Below are positions 5,555 through 10,052 of a DNA stretch of 10,052 bases, one piece after another. The DNA is taken from NCBI GenBank assembly GCA_000431015.1, contig HF986024.1, forward strand, positions 1 to 10,052. The letters run 5' to 3'. Source of the stretch: Alistipes sp. CAG:514 (GTDB lineage Bacteria; Bacteroidota; Bacteroidia; Bacteroidales; UBA932). A program made the position numbers and the translations under genes. Position 1 is the first letter of the stretch. Each line of letters begins with the position of its first letter. Under the pieces are notes generated by a model, which saw only the letters and a list, made by a program, of their open reading frames with translations, searched no databases and was not told where the DNA came from.

Positions 5555-6200
5555 TCCGGAGGAGATAGAGGTACTGGAGCCATCGAGCTTTCCGGGAAAG
5601 ATCAAAGTGATTGATTCCCAAGGATTTGAGTTTATGAAAGCCGTGGCTTATCTGAGGAGGCAGAAAGTCATAGGGTTCGACACGGAGTCCCGCCCGTGCT
5701 TTTCCGCCAGCCAGCCTCACTACGGGGTGTCGCTTCTTCAGCTATCCGGCAAGGAAAGGGCTTTCCTGTTCAGGGTCAAGCTGATGGGAGGCATTCCGAA
5801 GTCTTTGAGGAAGATTCTCGCCAGCAATCAGATCATCAAGGTCGGAGCCGCTGTCACGGACGATGTGAGAGGGCTTAAGAAGCACCATGATTTCGAGCCG
5901 AAGGCCTTTGTGGATCTTCAGAAAATGGTTTGGGAGTATGGCATCAAGGACAAGAGTGTCAAGAAGATGGCCGCCATCATTCTGGGCGTGAGGATCTCGA
6001 AGACGCAACAGCTTTCCAACTGGGAGGCAGAGACGCTTTCCGAGTCGCAGCAGGCCTATGCCGCCACGGACGCTTGGATCTGCCGTGAGATGTACTATAA
6101 GCTGCTGGCTTCCGAGAAGAACCCTCTGACTCCGGAGCAGATGCTCCCGAACCAACCAAAACACACTGAAAATGACAAAGATAATATTAAAGAAAGGTAG
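5532..6200 (+). CDS. DEDDy-type 3'-5' exonuclease domain protein (RNase D/WRN-like)
   Basis: Cytoplasmic 222-residue single-domain nuclease of the DnaQ-like fold. The three exonuclease motifs are present: Exo I with D50 and E52 in GFDTES; Exo II with D111 in VGAAVTDD, followed by L115; and Exo III with Y176 and D180 in YAATD, which marks the DEDDy subgroup. SVKKMAAIILG and KTQQLSNWE between motifs II and III match the RNase D/WRN exonuclease family. All four metal-binding acids are kept, so activity is expected. There is no HRDC domain, so it is not full-length RNase D. The start at 5532 (MSYKISVSPEE) is preferred over the upstream ATG at 5463, which would run deep inside the lipoprotein gene. 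It overlaps that gene by 23 nt and the rRNA methyltransferase gene by 29 nt. Whether it acts on RNA or DNA cannot be read; its partner suggests RNA. Confidence 0.88.
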   Translation: MSYKISVSPEEIEVLEPSSFPGKIKVIDSQGFEFMKAVAYLRRQKVIGFDTESRPCFSASQPHYGVSLLQLSGKERAFLFRVKLMGGIPKSLRKILASNQIIKVGAAVTDDVRGLKKHHDFEPKAFVDLQKMVWEYGIKDKSVKKMAAIILGVRISKTQQLSNWEAETLSESQQAYAATDAWICREMYYKLLASEKNPLTPEQMLPNQPKHTENDKDNIKER

Positions 6201-7410
6201 AGAGGACTCTCTCCTGAGGTTCCATCCCTGGGTTTTTTCCGGAGCCATCGCGCAGATTTCCGGAGAGCCGGCGGAAGGAGACATTGTGGGCGTTTTTTCC
6301 CAGAAAGGGGATTTCTTGGCCTACGGGCATTATCAGGTTGGTTCAATCGTCGTCCGCGTCCTGAGCTTTGCGGGAGAGGATGTCCTGTCTCCGGATTTCT
6401 GGAGGAATATGATCTCCCGCGCCCTACGTGTGCGTGTCGCAGCGGGTCTCGCCCTTCCTGTCTCATCGGTCGCCGGGCCTTCCGAGGTGCCATCCATCCC
6501 GAACCCGACGAACTGCTACCGTCTTGTCCACGGCGAAGGTGACGGTCTTCCAGGACTGATCATTGACTACTACGACGGTGTCTGTGTGATGCAGGCGCAC
6601 TCCGTCGGAATGTTCCGCGCGAAAGGAGCCATCTGCGAAGCCTTGAAATCAGTCTACGGCCAGGCTCTGAAGGCGGTCTATGACAAGAGCTCAGGTACGG
6701 CTCCGTTCAAGGCCGGTCTGGATCTGGTGGACGGCTATCTGTACAGAAGTCCGGACTTCTCTGACGATGAGCAGGTTGTTCTGGAGAACGGCCACAAGTT
6801 CTTTGTCAATTGGACGGAAGGGCAGAAAACCGGCTTCTTCCTGGACCAGAGGGAGAACAGGGCTCTCGTGGGGAAATATTCCAGAGGACGCAATGTCCTG
6901 AACCTGTTCTGCTACACGGGAGGCTTCTCCGTCTACGCGCTCGGCAATGGCGCCGTTCATGTGGATTCGGTTGACAGCTCGCGCAAGGCTGTGGACATGG
7001 TGGACAGGAACATAGCGCTGAACGGCTTCGACCCATCGTCACACACTGGCTACTGCGCGGACGCGATAGAGTTCCTCCACGATGTCCCGGAGGACAAGTA
7101 CGATCTCATCATTGTGGATCCGCCGGCTTTCGCCAAGCATAGAGGAGCGCTGAACAATGCCTTGCGGGCCTACCAGCGATTGAACGCCGCCGCCATCTCC
7201 AAGGTGGCTTCCGGTGGCCTGGTGTTTACCTTCAGCTGCTCGCAGGTGGTTGACAAAGAGGCGTTTGCGTTGGCAGTGTTCTCTGCCGCCGCACAGACTG
7301 GCCGCAGTGTCCGGATCCTGGATCGTCTGAACCAGCCGGCCGACCATGCCGTGAACATTTATCATCCGGAAGGAGAGTATCTTAAGGGATTGCTTCTCTA
7401 TGTCGAGTAG
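6172..7410 (+). CDS. rlmI: Class I SAM-dependent 23S rRNA (cytosine-C5) methyltransferase, RlmI-like
   Basis: Likely installs m5C in 23S rRNA (C1962 in E. coli numbering) using S-adenosylmethionine. At 412 residues it is close to E. coli RlmI. The N-terminal part (about 1-75) is PUA-like (ILKKGREDSLLRFHPWVFSGAI, then GDIVGVFSQKGDFLAYGHY). A central domain contains VHGEGDGLPGLIIDYYDG. The Rossmann domain has motif I NLFCYTGGFS at 244-253, acidic VDSVDSS for the SAM ribose, motif IV DPPAF at 316-320, and FSCSQ with the probable catalytic or structural cysteine C356. GQKTGFFLDQRENR ahead of motif I is typical of this family. It starts inside the exonuclease gene (29-nt overlap), so the pair is probably co-translated. 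DPP IV follows 49 nt after its TAG. The exact target base is inferred from family. Confidence 0.92.
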   Translation: MTKIILKKGREDSLLRFHPWVFSGAIAQISGEPAEGDIVGVFSQKGDFLAYGHYQVGSIVVRVLSFAGEDVLSPDFWRNMISRALRVRVAAGLALPVSSVAGPSEVPSIPNPTNCYRLVHGEGDGLPGLIIDYYDGVCVMQAHSVGMFRAKGAICEALKSVYGQALKAVYDKSSGTAPFKAGLDLVDGYLYRSPDFSDDEQVVLENGHKFFVNWTEGQKTGFFLDQRENRALVGKYSRGRNVLNLFCYTGGFSVYALGNGAVHVDSVDSSRKAVDMVDRNIALNGFDPSSHTGYCADAIEFLHDVPEDKYDLIIVDPPAFAKHRGALNNALRAYQRLNAAAISKVASGGLVFTFSCSQVVDKEAFALAVFSAAAQTGRSVRILDRLNQPADHAVNIYHPEGEYLKGLLLYVE

Positions 7411-7423
7411 AGAGGCGTGCCGC

Positions 7424-7456
7424 ATGACTAATGACCATGACCATTTAAATGTTTAG
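7424..7456 (+). other. Ten-codon mini-ORF just upstream of the DPP IV gene
   Basis: An ATG at 7424 opens MTNDHDHLNV and ends with TAG at 7454-7456, only 3 nt before the DPP IV start and in the same frame. Its codons arise partly from the short tandem ATGACC repeat (7431-7442) and a CATTTAAATG palindrome (7442-7451). It could be a leader peptide coupling translation to DPP IV, but it is short enough to be chance. Confidence 0.2.
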
Positions 7457-7459
7457 GAT

Positions 7460-9583
7460 ATGAAAAAGTTGCTGGCCGTTTTGGCTCTTTCTGTGTCTGT
7501 GACTGTCTCCGCCAAGGATTTCAATGACATCCCAAGGGCATGGAAATGGGTGGGAATCAACGAGGTCGCTCTGACCTACGACTACTCTTTTACGGGAGAG
7601 AAGGATTTCCGTGTCAACGCCGTGACCGGTAAGGTCACGGAGGGGATAAACTATCCGGCAAAGTTCACGGATTTCCCTTTCAGGCCGGAGGGGGCGGTCA
7701 ATCTGACATATTCACCGGACTCCACGAAGATGGCGTTCACCAGAGACAACAACCTTTGGGTGGTGGACATCGCCACGAAGGATGAGACGCAGTTGACATT
7801 CGACGGGTCGGATGTGATCCTGAACGGCTATTCCTCCTGGGTCTACTACGAGGAGGTGCTGGGCAGGCCTACTCATTACCGCGCGTTCTGGTGGTCGCCG
7901 GATTCCAGGAAAATCGGATACTATCGCTTTGACAATGCCGAGGTTCCGGTCTTCCCGATCTATTCGCCGTTCGCCGAGGACACAGACCGTTCCGGGATGG
8001 GGCTTTCATATTCACAGAACGCCGGAGCCGCGGTGGCGCTGCCGAATGTGTCCCCGACAGGCGGTTCGGTCCGTATGACCCGCTACCCTAAGTGCGGCGA
8101 CAATAATCCGAAGGTCAGGATCGGGATCGTGGATGTCCGGGACGGCAGGACGGCCTGGGCTGATTTCGACGAGAACGACGACCAGTATTTCGGAACCCCT
8201 TTCTGGGGAGCGGACAGCGAGTCGTTCTACATTCAGAGGGAGCCGAGGACACAGAACACCCTCGACCTTTTCGCCGTGTCGCCGGTTGACGGCTCGAAGC
8301 GGCACATCTACCACGAGACCTACAAGACCTGGCTCGACTGGATCGACGGCATGCTGTTCGGACGGGATGGAATCTACATGGTACGTTCCTTCGAGACAGG
8401 CTGGCAGCAAATCTATTATCTCTCCTACGACGGCTCCGTGCTGAAGCGTCTGACCGACGGGGAGAACTGGAGGGTGTCACTTGTGGATGTGGAGGAAGGC
8501 AAGGCCGTGAAGGGTTTTGACGGCAGCACTTCCAAGGTTCTGTTCGTGGCCGAACGTGACTCAAGGGTGCGCAGCGCTTTGTACTCCGTCTGCAAGGGAG
8601 AGGTGAGGAACATCTCCGATCCGGCCAGGCACGTCACTTCCGTCAAGGTCTCACCGGACCGCAGGCACGTCATCGCATCCGTCAGCAACTCCAAGACTCC
8701 TGACCAGGTGTGGATCTACGATCTGAGGAAGCCGGCGAGGTCGTTCAAGGTCGCGGACATGGCGGGGGAGACCTACAAGGCTGAGAACTATGCTCTGCCT
8801 GAGCATATTACGATGACAACCAAGGACGGACTGGTGCTTCCTGGGATGATCGTCCTTCCGAAAGGCTTCGACGCCGCGAAGAGGTATCCTGTCCACGTGG
8901 ATCTCTACGGCGGGCCTGACTCTCCGCAGGTCAGCGACAGGTTCCGCAGTCCGTCCTACTACCAGTGGTACGCCGAGAACGGCATCATCGAGGTTGTGGC
9001 CGACTGCAGGGCTTCCGGGCATAATGGCCGGGAGGGACTTGACCACATCTACAAGCGTCTGAACGAGCGTGAGACCTTGGATTTCGTGGAGTGGGCCGAG
9101 TACCTTAAGACTCTTCCTTATGTGAATGGCGACAAGATCGGTGTCGAGGGATTCTCCTTCGGCGGCACGATGACCGCGCTTCTTCTGATGAATCATCCGG
9201 ACGCCTACCACTACGGAATCGCCGGCGGCGGAGTCTATGACTGGTCGCTTTATGACACGCACTACACGGAGCGGTTCATGGACACGCCGGCTAACAATCC
9301 TGCGGGCTATGCCGAGACCAGCGTGCTTTCCAGCGCGGCGAACTACCCTGTCACCGAGAAGAATTACGACGGCTCGGTGATGCTGAAGATCACTCATGGC
9401 ACAGGCGATGACAACGTGCATTTCCAGAACACCCTGCTGTTGGTGGACGCTCTCCAGAAAGCTGGCAGGAAGTTTGAACTGATGATCTATCCGGACGGCA
9501 TGCACGGCTACCGCGGCTACCAGGGGCGCCACTTCAACGAAGCTAACCGCGCGTTCTGGCTGAAGTACCTCAAGGGGGAATAG
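7460..9583 (+). CDS. dpp4: Dipeptidyl peptidase IV (S9 family, secreted)
   Basis: Serine exopeptidase that removes Xaa-Pro (and Xaa-Ala) dipeptides from peptide N-termini, in the periplasm or at the cell surface. It has 707 residues, close to the usual 710-730 of Bacteroidota DPP IV. Residues 1-18 form a Sec signal peptide ending VSA. The N-terminal beta-propeller (about 20-460) includes the substrate N-terminus-binding pair E131-E132 in WVYYEEVLGR and WSPDSRKIGYYRFD. The C-terminal alpha/beta-hydrolase domain has the nucleophile S566 in GFSFGG, acid D650 in HGTGDDNVHF, and base H682 in DGMHGYRG. GFSFGG replaces the more common GWSYGG; the central Ser and flanking Gly are kept. It lies 49 nt after rlmI with no clear promoter between, so it may be read from the upstream cluster. 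With the exported C1 peptidase it points to peptide use outside the cytoplasm. Confidence 0.95.
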   Translation: MKKLLAVLALSVSVTVSAKDFNDIPRAWKWVGINEVALTYDYSFTGEKDFRVNAVTGKVTEGINYPAKFTDFPFRPEGAVNLTYSPDSTKMAFTRDNNLWVVDIATKDETQLTFDGSDVILNGYSSWVYYEEVLGRPTHYRAFWWSPDSRKIGYYRFDNAEVPVFPIYSPFAEDTDRSGMGLSYSQNAGAAVALPNVSPTGGSVRMTRYPKCGDNNPKVRIGIVDVRDGRTAWADFDENDDQYFGTPFWGADSESFYIQREPRTQNTLDLFAVSPVDGSKRHIYHETYKTWLDWIDGMLFGRDGIYMVRSFETGWQQIYYLSYDGSVLKRLTDGENWRVSLVDVEEGKAVKGFDGSTSKVLFVAERDSRVRSALYSVCKGEVRNISDPARHVTSVKVSPDRRHVIASVSNSKTPDQVWIYDLRKPARSFKVADMAGETYKAENYALPEHITMTTKDGLVLPGMIVLPKGFDAAKRYPVHVDLYGGPDSPQVSDRFRSPSYYQWYAENGIIEVVADCRASGHNGREGLDHIYKRLNERETLDFVEWAEYLKTLPYVNGDKIGVEGFSFGGTMTALLLMNHPDAYHYGIAGGGVYDWSLYDTHYTERFMDTPANNPAGYAETSVLSSAANYPVTEKNYDGSVMLKITHGTGDDNVHFQNTLLLVDALQKAGRKFELMIYPDGMHGYRGYQGRHFNEANRAFWLKYLKGE

Positions 9584-9591
9584 CCGCTGCC

Positions 9592-9630
9592 GGTCACCGG
9601 TCCTGTCGAAGTGACCACCTTGCTTCGGCA
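9592..9630 (+). other. Overlapping alternative hairpins after the DPP IV gene
   Basis: Two stems share bases and cannot form together. GGTCAC (9592-9597) pairs with GTGACC (9611-9616). TGTCGAAG (9604-9611) pairs with CTTCGGCA (9623-9630), 8 bp with one G-U. No T-run follows either one, so a standard intrinsic terminator is not supported. They may slow transcription, protect the 3' end, or regulate the gene at 9673. Confidence 0.3.
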
Positions 9631-9672
9631 ACCTCAAACCGAATAGGCGACAACTTCTTAAAACAGACAACA

Positions 9673-10052
9673 ATGAGGCTGAATATTCAGAAAATAGTCT
9701 TCTCCTGCGTCCTGCTGGCTCTTGCGGTGCCCTTCTGCGCCGCCCAGCAGGTGACCGGCAGTGCCCAGATCCCCGGCCTACGCCCCTATAAGGTTGATTT
9801 GGCGACACTTCCAAAGGCCGAGAAGGACTCTGTGCGCATGGTCGCCGAACTCTGGAAAGGCTATGTCGAGTCATTCACCTCATCTGAAGTGGACGAGAGC
9901 CGCCGGCGCTCCTACTGGGTTGACGGCTCACCAGACCTTCTTCAGGAATTCGATGACGGCAACCTGCTCTACGCCTCTTTCCGCGAGAACCGGATCATCG
10001 ACATCCGTAAGATAGGCGACGGTGTCTACGAAATCGTCGCGGCGACGTTCCG
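9673..10052 (+). CDS. Secreted protein of unknown function (partial, runs off right edge)
   Basis: An ATG at 9673 opens a frame that stays clear to the window end (126 full codons). Residues 1-24 form a convincing Sec signal peptide (MRLNIQK, a hydrophobic core, then CAA before QQ). After a short linker (VTGSAQIPGLRPYKVDL) the mature part begins with a probable helix (KAEKDSVRMVAELWKGYVES) and then DGSPDLLQEFDDGNLLYASF and strand-like RIIDIRKIGDGVYEIVAA. This helix-then-strands order could be the start of a small alpha+beta domain, possibly NTF2-like, but I do not recognise the family. It begins 89 nt after DPP IV without a visible TAnnTTTG element between them, so co-transcription is possible. 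The codon use (GCC, GGC, CTC, TTC, AAG preference) matches the neighbours. Confidence 0.75.
   Translation, partial: MRLNIQKIVFSCVLLALAVPFCAAQQVTGSAQIPGLRPYKVDLATLPKAEKDSVRMVAELWKGYVESFTSSEVDESRRRSYWVDGSPDLLQEFDDGNLLYASFRENRIIDIRKIGDGVYEIVAATF

Noticed and set aside
8651..9874. A 407-codon open frame on the minus strand across the DPP IV 3' half.
   Set aside because: It is antisense to a gene with a complete catalytic triad, its translation is rich in Arg, Val and His with no domain pattern, and its start lies inside the next plus-strand gene. It is a by-product of codon bias.
1..10052. Mobile element, prophage, CRISPR, toxin-antitoxin or defence cluster.
   Set aside because: I saw no transposase, integrase, terminal inverted repeats, regular direct repeats with spacers, or small paired toxin/antitoxin-like genes. 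The single exonuclease is a DEDDy RNA/DNA-processing type linked to rlmI, not a defence module.

Overview
The window reads as a chromosomal segment of a Bacteroidota bacterium, most likely of the order Bacteroidales. The grounds are TAnnTTTG-type -7 promoter elements, AT-rich rather than Shine-Dalgarno start regions, a relaxed lipoprotein signal, and the gene families present (secreted S9 dipeptidyl peptidase IV, exported bleomycin-hydrolase-like C1 peptidase, Bacteroidetes-type PssA). Coding DNA is moderately GC-rich. The spacers with promoter-like elements are clearly more AT-rich. I see no transposase, integrase, phage gene, CRISPR array, tRNA or rRNA. The genus cannot be told from this sequence.

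Layout: (1) Positions 1-185 are an upstream region with a plausible promoter and possibly the first codons of a leftward gene running off the left edge. (2) Positions 186-3321 hold a tight rightward run: rubrerythrin, exported papain-like peptidase, phosphatidylserine synthase (pssA) and a small alpha/beta hydrolase. Gaps are 14 nt, a 1-nt overlap and 18 nt, so this is probably one operon. (3) Glycerate kinase (3318-4427) lies on the minus strand, and its stop codon overlaps the hydrolase stop. (4) Positions 4428-4771 form a 344-nt divergent, AT-rich regulatory region. It holds two back-to-back -7-like elements inside one imperfect palindrome, several small hairpins and a direct repeat. (5) Positions 4772-7410 hold three overlapping rightward genes: an unrecognised lipoprotein, a DEDDy 3'-5' exonuclease and an RlmI-type 23S rRNA methyltransferase. 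(6) Positions 7460-9583 encode dipeptidyl peptidase IV. (7) A secreted protein of unknown function begins at 9673 and runs off the right edge.

The genes suggest an anaerobe with peroxide defence (rubrerythrin) that breaks down peptides outside the cytoplasm (C1 peptidase, DPP IV). It makes phosphatidylserine for its membranes and feeds glycerate into lower glycolysis. Most of the window is housekeeping. The least explained parts are the palindromic divergent promoter region, the lipoprotein fused by overlap to an RNA-processing/modifying gene pair, and the exported form of a normally cytoplasmic aminopeptidase family. I found no convincing new defence or mobile system.
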